A DNA stretch of 64,000 bases from Oncomelania hupensis (GCA_036898135.1 CM072511.1:30818686-30882685); one strand, 5' to 3'; counted from the first letter of the stretch, positions 12,131 to 24,149 are shown. The notes: generated from the letters alone by a model not told the origin. Numbers and translations: made by a program.

Positions 12131-12484
12131 TTTCGATGTGTAATGTGCCTTTGATTCCACAAACATTCATCAAGCGTGTGTGCGGCACTAATATCCGTGT
12201 CGTAGCAATGAGACAAAGGGCGTAGTAGACAAACATTAACCATACAATTCGCTACTTTGAGTCTACGCTCTCATGTACACTGCTGTTCACTAATATTGAC
12301 CGCGGGAAACATTTCTTCTGAAGTCAAGATTAAAGAGAAGTCAGCCGGGGGATACTACCATTATAATGTCCACACAACAATGAGGCATTCTAGGTTAAGT
12401 CAGCAAGTGTTTCTTGCTGTCGTGCTGGAAATACAGGTTCGAATCCATATGGTCCGTCTTCTTCTTCTTTAAGAGGATACCGTG
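12131..12484. other. Single-copy sequence, nothing recognised
   Basis: No coding signal or known repeat. It ends at the target site of LINE copy B. Confidence 0.5.
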
Positions 12485-12494
12485 GATACCCCGT

Positions 12495-13343
12495 CTATCC
12501 TATCCTATCCTATCCTATCCTATCCTATCCTGTCCCGTAACCCGGAGGTCGTAGGGGCACCACAGATGATCGTTTAACCAGCATACTCCATCTTTCTCTG
12601 TCCTCAGCAGCCCTGATGGCTTCGCTCAGTGTCAAACCAGTCCATTCTCGAATGTTGTCATCCCACCTCTTTTTCGGTCTCCCTCTTCTTCTACCTCATT
12701 GCACTGTGCCCTGTAGAATGTTTTTTTGCAAGGCCTGATGATCTGGTGACGTGGACATACCATCGGAGTTTCCGTTTCTTCACCAATGTCAGCAGGTCAT
12801 GGCTTGTGTGATGGTCTGTCGGACTTCGTCGTTGGTGATGTGTTGGGTATAGGAAATGCCCAGAAGTCTTCTGTAGCACCTCATCTTCATGCTTTGTATT
12901 CTTCGTTGTAGATCTGCTGTGAGGGTCCATGCTTCGTAAGCATATAGGAAGATGGAGATGACAAGGGAGCGCAGCAGTCTTACTTTGGAATGTAGACTGA
13001 TGGTCCTGTCTTTCCAAATGGGCTTCAACCTTGTCAGGGCAGCAGATGTTTGTGCGATCCTGGAGAGGACTTCCTGTCGGGACCCATTGTCTGATACAAT
13101 GGCTCCTAAATATTTGAAGCTATGCACTGTGTGGAGGGATTGGCCTTGGACTTTGATGTCCGTGTTGATGCCATTGGTGATGTTGGTCATCATTTTGGTC
13201 TTCTCTGCTCTTAATTCCATTCCATAAGCTCTGGAGGTGGTGTCAAGCCTCTGTACCAGCTGTTCAAGTTCTTGTTTCTCTCCAGCCAACCCATCAATGC
13301 CATCCGCAAAACGAAGATTAGAGATTGCTCTACCCCCTTTGCT
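12495..13343 (-). mobile_element. RTE-like LINE, copy B, 5'-truncated
   Basis: On the minus strand it starts just after RT motif C and runs to the 3' end with a (GGATA)n tail of about seven units. A perfect 10-bp target duplication, GATACCCCGT, lies at 12485-12494 and 13344-13353. The family relationship to copy A is clear along the whole length. Confidence 0.9.
12789..13289 (-). pseudogene. RT thumb and C-terminal domain of LINE copy B
   Basis: A 160-codon frame is still open. It contains YGMELRAEKTKMMTN, FKYLGAIVSDNGSRQEVLSR and RRLLGISYTQHITNDEV, all shared with copies A and C. It lacks the palm with the FADD motif because of 5' truncation. It is a dead remnant, but its frame is better preserved than that of copy A. 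Confidence 0.85.
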
Positions 13344-13353
13344 GATACCCCGT

Positions 13354-13766
13354 ATACACGAAGATAAAATTCACAACTAAGTAAGGTTCTGGGATATAAT
13401 TTCTCATTTAAAAGCAGTCGACTCACTATAATGAATCTTTGTACATGGCCGGCGGTCCGGCAAATTGACTACGTGCACAGTGTTTCATATCCTTTCCTCC
13501 TCCTCATCCGTGGTGCAGTCCCATGGTATATCTACGTTAAATAATTAGGTAATCTGGTCAAGAGGGTAAGATGACAGGCTCAACTATTACTAAGCAGGCA
13601 CACACCTCAGACCGGTCGGGGTGACACTATGAAAGGTCTGGGGCGATTGGCAGTGCGTGGGATGCAACTAGTTGCTGTCTTGGGTGACTTTAGTTCCAAA
13701 CTGATTTAAGCCACAAAACTCTTGGAGCAGTTATTTTGAGTCCATAAGGCTCTAAATAAAAGAACA

Positions 13767-13770
<4 letters not shown>
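13354..13770. other. Single-copy sequence, nothing recognised
   Basis: No coding or repeat signal between LINE copy B and the (AAT)n array. Confidence 0.5.

Positions 13771-13847
<77 letters not shown>
13771..13847. repeat. (AAT)n array, probable SINE tail
   Basis: About 26 units. On the minus strand the array follows GCGCGTTATAAATGGATGTA, which resembles the 3' ends of the SINEs in this window. Confidence 0.9.
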
Positions 13848-13849
<2 letters not shown>

Positions 13850-13923
13850 ATCCATTTATAACGCGCACATTCCTCGCGATTACAGCGAGTCCTGGCTATT
13901 TTAAAAGGCTTTTGTAGACTTAA
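13848..13923 (-). mobile_element. SINE 3'-end fragment
   Basis: A minus-strand fragment ending in GTGCGCGTTATAAATGGATG next to the AAT array. Its continuation towards the SINE head is interrupted by the solo LTR inserted at 13924-14569. Confidence 0.45.
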
Positions 13924-13928
13924 AAGTC

Positions 13929-14564
13929 TGTTACACTGGATGTTGGTGGTTTTTTTATCAGTAGTTGATTGAGCCCCAATGCTTGAATCCTCCTGATAAG
14001 TGTAACTCGGATTCGTTTATTCACGCAACCTGTTCACTCACCAACAAGGCAGAAGTCGTCGTATGAAGTTTCCCAACTTTATTCAGCGTTCATCAACAAC
14101 TGCATACAATCGCTCAATCGCTTTTCACTTTCTCCTCTCAACAACTTTCAACTTTCCACTCTCTCCTAACTGAAACAGTGCGGTAAATATATAGTCTCTC
14201 TATACTCGAGAGAACGTTCGAATGTTCGAGCGCGACACAATTATAACCAATCACAATAAACTTCGTCATCACTGTCTTACATCATATAACCTTATTTAGG
14301 ATGGAACCGTCTCGTAGTTACCACTAGATTTATCCACACGCTTCGATCGATGGTAAACAACCAACTCAAAACAAAAAAAAAACAAAAACAAAAAATAATA
14401 TCGACCAACTAAAATTACCAACGTTATACAAAGCTTCTTCTAACAACAACGCAAAATCCAATCAAAGATAAATACACTCTAATATTGCATGCTTTGCAAA
14501 ATAAAACGATCAGATCTATCGCGCGCGTCTCACACGCACCATCGTGCGCGTCTCAAACGTAACC
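13929..14564 (-). mobile_element. Solo LTR of the Gmr1-like LTR element, minus strand
   Basis: A full-length LTR (636 bp) lies in reverse orientation. Its outer blocks match 40044-40678 in reverse complement, including AACTCGGATTCGTTTATTCA and TCAACAACTGCATACAAT. The perfect 5-bp target duplication AAGTC flanks it (13924-13928 and 14565-14569). The terminal CA has become CC on the right. It is considerably diverged from the full-length element, so it is older. Confidence 0.9.
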
Positions 14565-14849
14565 AAGTCTAAACAATGAATGAGAATGCAACAAGATGGC
14601 AAGCCATTCAGATGTATTTCCAGACACTAACACATCCGAAAAATAAGCATTTTTAACAGTATTATTTTTCTCGGCGGTCTTGCGACTCGGTTTTTGTCCT
14701 AAAAAAAGGAAACAAAATGAACGTGGCCACTATTTGAGCTATCTGCCAGCAACAACAATATTATCAAAATCGGCCAAGCCAAATTTTTAGATACAGCGCA
14801 AAACCTGTTTAGAAAACGGTGAAGCACAATGACCTCGACCTTTAAAAAA

Positions 14850-15255
14850 GTACCATACGAATGATTTAACATGCTTAGCACTATTTAAAGTATCCGCAAT
14901 GTAAAATTGATGAATTTCGCTTAATATATTCTTTAGATAAAGCACGAAGTATGTTTTCCACAAAAAAGTGACATGTGGGAGCGACCAACTGGATCATAAT
15001 TTGAAGTACCTCCATAACAAAACTCAACGAAATCGCCTCAGCCGTTTTTTTAAATATTTGAGCAAAAACGTGTTTAGCAATAAAATCATTCTAGTGACCT
15101 TGACCTTTGCGGCAGTGCTAGCATGATATCACTGGAGGCCAGCCACTAACCTAGATAATGTTCCTATGAAATTTGGGTCAAAATCCGTTTAGAAATATTT
15201 GATTCCAGACTATTTCAAAGTATTTCCACATAAGTCTGGAAATACAAAAATGACG
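14850..15255. repeat. Dispersed repeat with TGACCTTGACCTTTG motif, copy 2
   Basis: Second copy of the repeat at 11762-12130, in the same orientation. It contains GTGACCTTGACCTTTGCGG at about 15096-15114, whose reverse complement includes TCAAGGTCA. Ends are diffuse. Confidence 0.7.
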
Positions 15256-15892
15256 TCAGTACACTTTTTAGTGGAAATGAAGACAGATCCGCACACCTCA
15301 AAGACTGCACACAAACTAAACTCAGTTTGAAGAAGTTTGCTAGTGTGGGAACCGTCTCCTGAACCACAGTTGTCATAACTAAACTAGGGATAAAAAAAAA
15401 ATTAGCCGAATAAAATCGTATTGCGGGTTGAAGATTATCGCATTGGGTTATTGAAACTAGTGCTCCGAAGTCGGCCGGACAAGTCGATGCAGGCCAGGGT
15501 GAAAAATGAGAAGGTAAAGTGGTCGGACAAACCAACTGTCAGCAAAGGTGTCAAGTTGAGCAAGTTTTGAAGTGGAAGCTATGGCACTGGACATCAAACG
15601 ATTTGACGGCCAAAATCACATTCAATGCAGTCAACAGTATTCTTCCCGCATCGACATTGAAAGCCTACCACAGTGCACAGTACTGCCCCATCAAGGTCCG
15701 TGCAAAATTGTGTTGTTAATTTTTTTTCTTCTGTAAACTCATTGGTCCTATTTCTTGCAAATACCACCTCAGAGATTCTCAAGGCGCATGCAATGATGAA
15801 ACGGGAGACGTTGGCCCTCCTGCATTAAAAATACCAACGCGTGCTATAATACATGATATCCCGGACAGTGAGGTTCCAAATAGAAGAAGAAG
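15256..15892. other. Single-copy sequence, nothing recognised
   Basis: Moderately GC-balanced sequence without a supported gene. Frames of about 60-100 codons occur on both strands but have no recognisable domain. Confidence 0.45.
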
Positions 15893-16134
15893 AATGAATG
15901 AATGAACATTGATGTTTAACGTCTACACCCACCATTGGTGATATGGCAGACGGGGATAACCATCCCAGGGACAGAGGGGTAGGGACCTGAATCAACACTG
16001 AACCACCAAAGCAATCATACTGTTAAAATGGACAGTGAAAATGGCCACATTTTATATCGCCCACCACGGGATTCGAACCTGGGTCATCGGTGTGCCAGGC
16101 GAACGCTCTACCAATTGAGCTACGGCGGTGGGAC
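15893..16134 (-). mobile_element. tRNA-Ala-like SINE, copy 1
   Basis: On the minus strand the head has a tRNA fold. The acceptor halves CCACCGC and GTGGTGG pair, followed by an A box (TAGCTCAATTGGTAGAGC), a CTGGCAC anticodon-loop-like segment (GGC) and a B box (GGTTCGAATCCC). The anticodon stem does not pair well, so it is not a functional tRNA. The body ends in TTCATTCATTC. The insertion site is a GAA-rich tract on both sides. It is shared with 57520-57748. Confidence 0.8.
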
Positions 16135-16203
16135 GAAGAAGAAGAAGAAGAAGAAGAAGAAGAAGAAGAAGAAGAGGAAGAGGAAGAGGAAGAGGAAGAA
16201 GAA

Positions 16204-16256
<53 letters not shown>

Positions 16257-16283
16257 GAACCATAAAGAAAGAAACACAAAAAT

Positions 16284-16344
<61 letters not shown>

Positions 16345-16362
16345 AAAGAAAGAAAGAAAGAT
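16135..16362. repeat. (GAA)n followed by (GAAA)n microsatellite
   Basis: The GAA block lies at 16135-16208. Two GAAA blocks (16208-16256 and 16283-16362) are split by a short spacer. Confidence 0.95.
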
Positions 16363-16430
16363 TACATTACATGGTTGTTGCTTTAGGTCCAGCGAGGTCT
16401 TTAGGTCTTCCGAGCCAAATCAGGACCAGA
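16363..16430 (-). mobile_element. F600 retroposon 3'-end fragment
   Basis: The minus-strand 3' end of the family with tail ATGTAATGTAAT. A small internal duplication (AGGTCTTTAGGTCTTCC) distinguishes this copy. No target duplication could be resolved because the left flank is the GAAA array. Confidence 0.7.
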
Positions 16431-16670
16431 GAAACGTTATCTTAAAATATTATAAAATGGCTCAAATCTTAAAAAACCAAACCTGTTACTCTTATATATG
16501 CAAACAAACTTTCACACGCAACCTCTTTAAAACTCTTCTTTAAATCTGATGTGTTAAAAATATGTTCTCTTTCTTCAATCAAATCACTAAAATCAGTCTT
16601 ACCAATAAAATCCTACCAACAACACAAAACAAGACATGATTTATATGCGACAAAACAAACCAACATCATA

Positions 16671-16673
<3 letters not shown>

Positions 16674-16745
<72 letters not shown>
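16674..16745. repeat. (TAG)n microsatellite
   Basis: About 24 uninterrupted TAG units, followed by a purine-rich degenerate tract to about 16925. Confidence 0.95.
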
Positions 16746-17077
16746 AAAAAGAAGAAGAACAACAACAAAAACAACAACAACAAAAAGAAAAGAACGAAAG
16801 AAAGGAAGGAAGAAAGAAAGAAGGAAAGAAAGAAATAAAGAAAGAAGAAGAAGATGAAGAAGACCAAAAAAGAAAGAAAGGAAGGAAGGAAGAAGAAGAA
16901 GAAGATAGAAAGAAATGAATAAAGAAAGAAGTAGAGATACAAGAACAAGAATTATGCCGGACGAACGGACAGAGAAAGCCAAAAACAATAGTTCCAGAAC
17001 TTTACAGCTCGGGAACAAAAAATTGTCAGAAAAAAAACCACACACACACATACACAAATTCTTTTTTTATGACGGCC

Positions 17078-17480
17078 TACTAGCGCCAAAACTGGATGAC
17101 TACTAATATCATAGGATAATTACAAGTATTATGGGATACTAATCAGTATCAAGGGATAATTACAATTATCATTGAAAACTTACAAATATATTCGCGTGAT
17201 CCTGTTTAATGTTCAGTTTGGCACTTGTAATCCGCCTGGAAATGCGCCAATACCGAAAATTTTAATTATCACATTAATAACTACACGGTTAACTTCATAA
17301 TTACAATTTTTACGTGATCACGCTTAATTCTGCCTAAGGCGGCTTACTAGCGCCAAAACCTGCAGTTGCAGGTATCAGTGATAGTAATTAACACGTGTTC
17401 TGTGTAATTCACAGAGGTACCGGTAATTCACAGTGTTAATTACTTTTAAAAAAAAAAGTTTTGGCCACTCTTTAGCAGCG
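17078..17480. repeat. AT-rich segment with repeated TACTAGCGCCAAAAC motif
   Basis: The 15-mer TACTAGCGCCAAAAC occurs at 17078-17092 and 17345-17359, and AGCAGCGCCAAAATC lies near 17475. Between them are many GATAATTAC-like short repeats. It could be a small unclassified transposable element. No TIR or target duplication was found. Confidence 0.35.
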
Positions 17481-17499
17481 CCAAAATCTACCGAACAAT

Positions 17500-18833
17500 T
17501 CCGTGGAACACGCCAAATTTACAACTGCGGAGGGAAAATTAGAAGAACTGGCCCAAGAGCTGGACCACTATTGATGGAAAATTTTGGGTATCAGTGAACT
17601 GTGCTGGAAAGGCCTAGGTGAAACAACGACCGACAAAGGCCACAAGCTTTTATTCAGCGTTTTAGCGGGAGAGATGACAGACACGAACACGGCGTTGGAT
17701 TCTTGGTCCACAAAGACATTCTAGTCACTCTCATGGGTTGCCGCTTAGTCTCCAGTAGACTAATTACCATCCGTCTGAGAGCAGCCCCTTCCAACATCAC
17801 CATCATCCCGGCCTATGCCTCAACATCAGACTATGACGACAGCGAAGTCGAGGATGTTTATGAACATCTACAGGCTGTCCTTGACCAAGTGCCGAAGGGG
17901 GGCATAATCACAGTGCAAGGCGACTAGAATGGCAAGGTTGGCCAAGATGCGCACCACAACTGGGGAGACATATGTGGACCCCACTGCAACAACAAGACAA
18001 ATGGCAGGTGTCTGAGACTCTTGGAGTTTGCCATATACAACAATCTGATACTGGCAAACACGCTTGGTCTCCAAACAAAATACAGACGATGGACATGGTA
18101 CAGTCTCAGCGGGAAGTATTACAACCGGATAGACTACATCATGGTCAAAAAACGCTTCAGATCAAGCATCAACATTGGCAGGATACGCACTTTTCAAGTA
18201 GCAGATATCAGAAGTCACCAAATATTTAGGAGCCATTGTGTCAGACAATGGGTCCCAACAGTTAGTCCTCTCCAGGATCGCACATTTAACTGCTGCCCTG
18301 ACAAGGTTGAAGCCCATTTGGAAAGACATGACTATTAATCTGCATTTCAAGGTAAGGCTGCTGCGCTCCCTTGTCATCTCCATCTTCCTATACGCTTGCG
18401 AAACACGGACCCTCACAGCATATATACAACGAAGAATACAAAGCTTGGAGATGAGGTGCTACAGAATACGTCTGGGCATTTCATATACCCAGCACATCAC
18501 CAAAAATGAAGTCCGATAGACCATCACACAAGCCATTCGACAACACGATGACATGCTCACACAGTGGTGAAGAAACGGAAACCCCGATAGAATGGCCACG
18601 TCACCAGAGCATCAGGCATTACAAGACCATCCTACAAGGCGCGGTGCAAGGAGGCAGAAGGAGAGGGAGACCGAAAAAGAGGTGGGAGGACAGCATTCGA
18701 GAATGGACTGGTTTGATACCGAGCGAAGCCATGAGGGTTGCTGAGGACAGAGAAAGATGGAGTACACTGGTTAAACGATCATATGTGGTGCCCCAACGAC
18801 CTCCGGGTTACGGGATGGGATAGGATAGGAAAT
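17500..18833 (+). mobile_element. RTE-like LINE, copy C, with large internal deletion
   Basis: The 5' part encodes an endonuclease domain (LEELAQELDHY near 17542, LGISELCWKG near 17587, DYIMVKKRFRSSINIGR near 18132). At about 18205 it passes directly into the RT thumb region (TKYLGAIVSDNGS-like). The RT fingers, palm and catalytic motifs are therefore deleted. It ends with a short GGATA tail. The ends lack a clear target duplication. Confidence 0.8.
18205..18823 (+). pseudogene. RT C-terminal region of LINE copy C
   Basis: Frames at 18238-18519 and 18506-18823 carry IAHLTAALTRLKPIWKDM, ISYTQHIT and GRPKKRWEDSIREWTGL. They are separated by a frameshift. No catalytic residues remain. It is directly fused to the endonuclease remnant upstream by the internal deletion. 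Confidence 0.8.
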
Positions 18834-19993
18834 CAAATACCAAATCAGAACATAAACATCACACACACACCCACACACACACACAAACACTTACCCACAT
18901 ACACACCGACTATTGACGAAGAAAAGTTCAGGACTGTATGTATTTTATTTAGAATGTTAAGGGGTTGGGGCCGCTGTTAATGTGTGTGCGAGTGAGCGAA
19001 CAAAACAGATCACAATTCCACATAAATTTGGTTGTCTAGAAATCATTTTATATGGCTTGTAATCTTGTTTCTATGTGTATTTGGCTGGCACTTGTTAGAA
19101 ATGACCGATGCATTTATGTCAAATTCGTATGCTGCGTGTATAAATTGCAGCATGAGATTGAGTATTCCAGTGTGCATTGAGTATGCCAATGTGAATGTCA
19201 AAAATTGAAGGGAGGTTGGTCTACAATGCAAGCCATGGAAATTTGCTATCAGATAATAATTTTGTCCTAAATGTATTTAGAACAGCATTCTGCTTTTATG
19301 TTCTATTGACGGGAAAAAAGAAGGGAACATGGTGGGCGCATATATTCGAGTTTGTTGCCGTGTTTTTTTTTTTGTTTTTTTTTTAAATAGATCTATGCAC
19401 TATTATCCATCAACGTGTTTTTTTTACCTTAAAACATTATCATATTGAACAGACAGCCCGAAGTCAGAGAAGAGGGGGTGCAACAATTTGAAAACAAAAT
19501 ATCGACTGAAAGCTGATCAAGCTGGTCAGGGGATGGCTGTCAAAGCTTTCATTGCTAGTAATTATCTGTGCTGCGATTATCCCGTAAAGCCTCTTCGTAC
19601 TCCACGAGATTAATTGATCGACAGGATACAAGTTAATTTAGACGACGCCATTCCACCCCCACCCCCCAGCCCCAAACACTTCCGCCGTTAACTTTCACAC
19701 CCTCACACCTCCACCCTCCCTACTCATCCACCCTTTTTAGCCCCATTTGTATGTATATTCCATCCTCTTGTTTCCCATCCTTCGTTTCCTAGCAATGATT
19801 CGGTGCTGATCGAAAGATGGGGCGATACACTAGACTATGATTAATGTAATCTTGTCAAAAAATAGAAATAAAACCAAATATTTGGCCCTGTAAACACAAG
19901 ACGTATAATAAACATTAAAAAGAACACAATCAAAGAACTATATGAAATAATAAATAATAATACGTATTACCGATATGAACTCCTATTAAGTTC
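18834..19993. other. Single-copy sequence, nothing recognised
   Basis: There is a CA-rich patch at 18860-18905, T-runs near 19365-19385 and a C-rich patch near 19650-19730. No supported gene or repeat family. Confidence 0.5.
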
Positions 19994-20141
19994 CTATCCT
20001 ATCCTATCCCCTAAATCGAAGGTCGTCTGGGCCCCATAGATGATCGTTTAACCAGCGTACTCCATCTTTCTCTGTCTTTAGCAACCCTCATAGCTTCGCT
20101 CAATGTCAAGCAAGTCCATTCTAGAATGTTGTCCCCCCCCC

Positions 20142-21970
20142 TCACCTCTCTCTCTTTTTCTGTCTCCCTATTCTTCTGCCTCTTTGCACCGTGCCTTGCA
20201 GGATGATCTTTGCAAGGCCTGATGCTCTGCTGACGTGGCCATCCTGTCGGAGTTTCTGTTTCTTCACCACTGTGAGCATGTCATCGTGTTGTCCTATTGC
20301 TCGTCTGATGGTCGGTCGGGCTTCGTCATTGGTGATGTGCTGGGTATAGGAAATGCCCAGACGTATTCTGTAGCACCTTATCTCCATGCTTTGTATTCTT
20401 CGTTTTAGGTCTCCTGTGAGGGTCCATGTTTTGCAAACGTATAGGGAGATGGAGATGACAAGGGAGCGCAGCAGCCTTATCTTGGAATGAAAACTGATGG
20501 TCCTGTCTTTCCAAAGGGGCTTCAACTTTATCAGGGCAGCAGTTGATTGTGCCCACTGTCTGATACATAGGCTCCTAAATATTTGAAGCTATCCACTGTG
20601 TTGAGGGACTGGCCTTGGACTTCGATGTCCGTGTTGATTCCATTGGTAGTGTCGGTTATCATTCAATGTCATCCGCAAAACGGAGGTTGGAGATTGCTCT
20701 AAACCCTATGCTGACTGTGCCTTCGTAATCTGCAAGGGCATCTGACATAATGCGCTCTAGGAAGACACTGAAGAGTGTTGGAGAGAACAGGTATCCTTGA
20801 CACACGTCGATTGTTGCTTTGAACCAGTTCCCGATGGCGCTGTTGTGGAGGACTTTGTCATACAGGTTTTTGATGACTTTAATAGTATTAGAGCTTATGT
20901 TGTACATTGTCATGGTTGCCAACAGAGCCGCATGTCAGACTCGGTCAAACGCTTTCTTGAAGTCTACAAACACATGATATAGATGTTGTTGGTGCTGTAG
21001 GCATTTCTCGCAGATTATTTTGAGGTTGAGAATCTGTTCAATGGTACTTCGCCCTGCCCCTTAATCCTGCTTGTTCTTCATCTATGATTTGTTCAGCTTG
21101 GTGGTCCTGATTTGGCTCGGAAGAGTCCGCTAGACCTAAAACAATAATCATGTAATGTAATGTTCAGCTTGGTGTTTCAACCTGTTGAGTATTATTTTCA
21201 GGAGGACTTTTCAGGGATGGCTGATGACGCTGATGATGCGGTAATTTTCACATTCCTGAAGTTACCCTTTTTGGCAGAGTGATGACAAGCGACTGGGTCT
21301 ATAGGGTAGGCCACTCTCCTCTCTGCCAGATCTTGTTACAGATAATGATAAGGGCATCAATCATCGCTTCTCCTGCTTGAAACAATTTTGCGGGTATGTT
21401 GTCCATTCCCACTGACGTCCCCTTCTTCAGCAATTGCATTGCTACCTCAACTTCTTCTCTGATAATTGGGAGGATTTCTTCTTCTTCTCTGTTCTGGGGA
21501 CATGCTAGTACTGATGTGTCTCTGTTTTGTGTCTGTCCATCTATCCAAGACTTCTTGTTCTGCTTTAAGGCCTATGCCAGACTTGCTTTCGATCGTGGAA
21601 ACATTGGGCTGTTTAACACTTGTCAGCCGCTTCAGAGCCTGGTAGGCTTTCATGCTGTTGTTCTCTATTTCCTGGCATTGATCTTTTATCCGGTTCTCCT
21701 TTGCTGTGTGCGCATGCATTTTCGGATATCATTGATGTTTCTGTATGCATCAGCTCCCCGTGAGCCCTTTCTTTTTTTCTTTTTCATATCTCTTCGTTTG
21801 TCACACAGGTCTAAATATTCAGATGTAATCCACGGTTTCTTCTTTGGGCGGTGCTTGCCAAGAATCTCAGTGGCAGCATCTGTCACAGCTGAGATGAAGG
21901 CGGTGGTCATGGTGTTGACATCTGCTTCACCAGCTCCCAAAATGTGCAGTGGTGAAAAATTTCCATCCAA
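20142..21970 (-). pseudogene. Broken RT reading frame of LINE copy D
   Basis: Recognisable pieces are ATEILGKHRPKKKPWITSE (near 21850), GNWFKATIDVCQGYLFSPTL with motif B altered (near 20800), NLRFADDIE with the catalytic DD retained (near 20670) and RRIQSMEIRCYRIRLGISYT (near 20380). Stops, frameshifts and the F600 insert separate them. Confidence 0.8.
21104..21161 (+). mobile_element. F600 retroposon, 58-bp nested copy
   Basis: Flanked by perfect 13-bp repeats GTTCAGCTTGGTG (21091-21103 and 21162-21174). Removing the insert and one repeat restores the alignment to LINE copy A. The sense strand is plus here, ending in ATGTAATGTAAT, which identifies the simple repeat as the 3' tail of the family. 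Confidence 0.9.
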
Positions 21971-22250
21971 TCGAGGCTTGGAATATTTCTGCCACCTCCG
22001 GGTCTTGCAGTTTGTCCAGGTCGAACTTCAGTCTGGTGCACTTTGCTGTGTTTACTCTCTTCAAGTGGAGCCGGAAAGACATCACGAGATCGTGGTCACT
22101 TCCGATGTCTGCTCCTGGAAAATGCCTGTCCTGCCAATGTTGACGCTTGATCAGAGGGGTTTCTTGACCATGATGTAGTCAGTCGGGTTGTCAATCCCCC
22201 TGCTGGGACTGTGCCAGGTCCATCGTCTGGATATTTGTGGAGACCAGTTA

Positions 22251-22883
22251 AAAAGCGAAATTACTTGCTTTGAATCTAGCACTTTTAGATTGTTAAATCA
22301 AAACTCCGCTATTGTACAAGAAACTGGACAACCTCTTCCCAAGCTATACCAGCACACCATGAGATGTATTCACATTCATGCCCACACTCTCCCCTCCCCT
22401 ACCCTCCCCTCATACACACACACACACACACACGCATATCTTCACCCCCACTCATCTCGTACACTCACCAAACAGCATAGGATGAGGACTAACAAAGGTG
22501 GCAGGAGCTGATGAAGGTTAATTATGTTCGCTGCTGCAGGTGTTGTGCATTACAGGCCTATACAGTGTATAGGTATTGCCTTCACAGATCGGCTCTGAGC
22601 GAAAACAAATGCAGCAAACGCAGCCTCCCTTCCTTTATATGCCAAGAGATACATCTTCTAATTTCCTGTAATAAAAGTTGCCGCAAATCACGCCAGCTTC
22701 AAGAAGGAAAGAAGTAGGTCTATCAGCTTATTTCGCACACTGTAATGAAAGTGCCGCTTTCTACTGTACATTATACGTAATATCCACAACCCCTCACTTT
22801 TTTTCCACCTTCACACAAAAAAGCAACCCTTTGTCGAAAACGTATCAGAAAACCCGATACCGGTCATTTTATTTCATCGTTCT
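22251..22883. other. Single-copy sequence with a CA patch
   Basis: (CA)n at 22413-22432. No recognised gene or repeat. Confidence 0.5.
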
Positions 22884-23035
22884 TATAATATAGCGCTTAT
22901 CCAGTTCAAAAGCTGCTCAAGGCGCAGACCGATACCCGATTTAACTCAAACCGCCCGATGCGCCTTTTTGTAGCCCATGGCCGCATCGCTGACGTCCAAA
23001 CTACTGAGCACAAATGTCAAAGGTCCCTGAGGTCA
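22884..23035 (-). mobile_element. SINE with GCGCTATAT-type 3' end
   Basis: On the minus strand it ends in GAACTGGATAAGCGCTATAT. It shares GGCTTGAGTT/GGCGGTTTGAG-like and TGTGCTCAGTAGTTTGG-like blocks with 45643-45975 and 54780-55125. The 5' part is missing or decayed. Confidence 0.6.
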
Positions 23036-23378
23036 TAGCAAACTGATTAAACGAAATGTATATAAAATGTTACGGTAAGAGGGAGGATTGGTATTTCCGA
23101 TAACTATGGGATTGCCCTATGAGATATCGCTTCACCCGGGCTATTCCTTGAAAATCTTGTATCTTTGCTAGTGTCATCCTGAAACAAACCAGCGAGTCCA
23201 TTAGTCCTTAAAGCCATGCTTCTTACACAAATTAAGTTCTTCAAGTTTTGAAAATCAAAATGTAGCAGTCTATTAACCGATTTGCAGTATTTGTTTTTTT
23301 TCTCAGTGTTGATGTGTGGGTTTGGCTGTGTTACATAAAAAGGTCTTTGGTCCCTTAGTATTATTGTTATTGCTGCTG

Positions 23379-23435
<57 letters not shown>

Positions 23436-24149
23436 GTGTGGATGCTAAAAGAACGCAAAACACTCTAAAACATTATTTTCCCGGCATTTAGGCTACTGAT
23501 TTTGCAAAACGTGAAATGCTATAGCGTCGTTTCTAAGACCCCCCAAAAATGTATATTTACGGTATTCCGACCGATCCTAAATTTTTGGCCCGGCTCTAAC
23601 TTTTTTTTTTGAAGGGGGACGGTGAGGGGAGAGGGGGATCGTCTGGGAAAAAAGCCGAAAAATTCGCACCCAAGGTGAAAAAGGTTTAGAAAAAAAGTAA
23701 ACCTACCGACTGACCCTTTTTTTCCCTATGTTACCCTAAACAGACATTTGTTTTTGTGTGTGGCTTAATTACTACTTTGTGGTAGCTTCACCATACAGAG
23801 TGGAACAGAACTGAGCTACAATACAGTACAATACAATGCAGTGTAATACAATATCTATATATATACATATAAGGGGTAGCTGAATCAGCACAGCACATTT
23901 AAGTAGCACATGAAATACAGAGTGTTAAATGAGCGTCAATCATCAATACAGTATGTAGACCTAGGTGTGAGAGCGGACAAAAAAATGCGAGAGATGGAGA
24001 GACATTTTGGGGGGAAACATTTTTTTTAAATTCGTTTAGGTCGACGACCCGTTACAAAGATTTAGACACACGCGCGTACACGCTCACTCGGAAAAAGTAT
24101 TCAACAACAAACCACGTGTTCAACTTAGTCTAACTCATTAAGAAATGGA
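23036..24149. other. Single-copy sequence with an (ACT)n array
   Basis: The (ACT)n array is at 23381-23433. A C/G-rich, T-run-rich stretch at 23540-23730 may be a decayed mobile element, but no family was recognised. Confidence 0.45.

Larger units (their letters stand above)
19994..22250 (-). mobile_element. RTE-like LINE, copy D, interrupted by an F600 insert
   Basis: On the minus strand the copy begins in the endonuclease domain (near 22250) and reaches the (GGATA)n 3' end. A 58-bp F600 copy with its 13-bp target duplication interrupts it at 21104-21161. Compared with copy A there is also a small deletion near 20665. The 260-codon plus-strand frame over 21396-22178 is the antisense of this element and is not a gene. 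Confidence 0.85.

Noticed and set aside
21396..22178. 260-codon open frame on the plus strand
   Set aside because: It is antisense to the endonuclease/RT region of LINE copy D. The minus-strand translation matches the LINE family, so this frame is a shadow.
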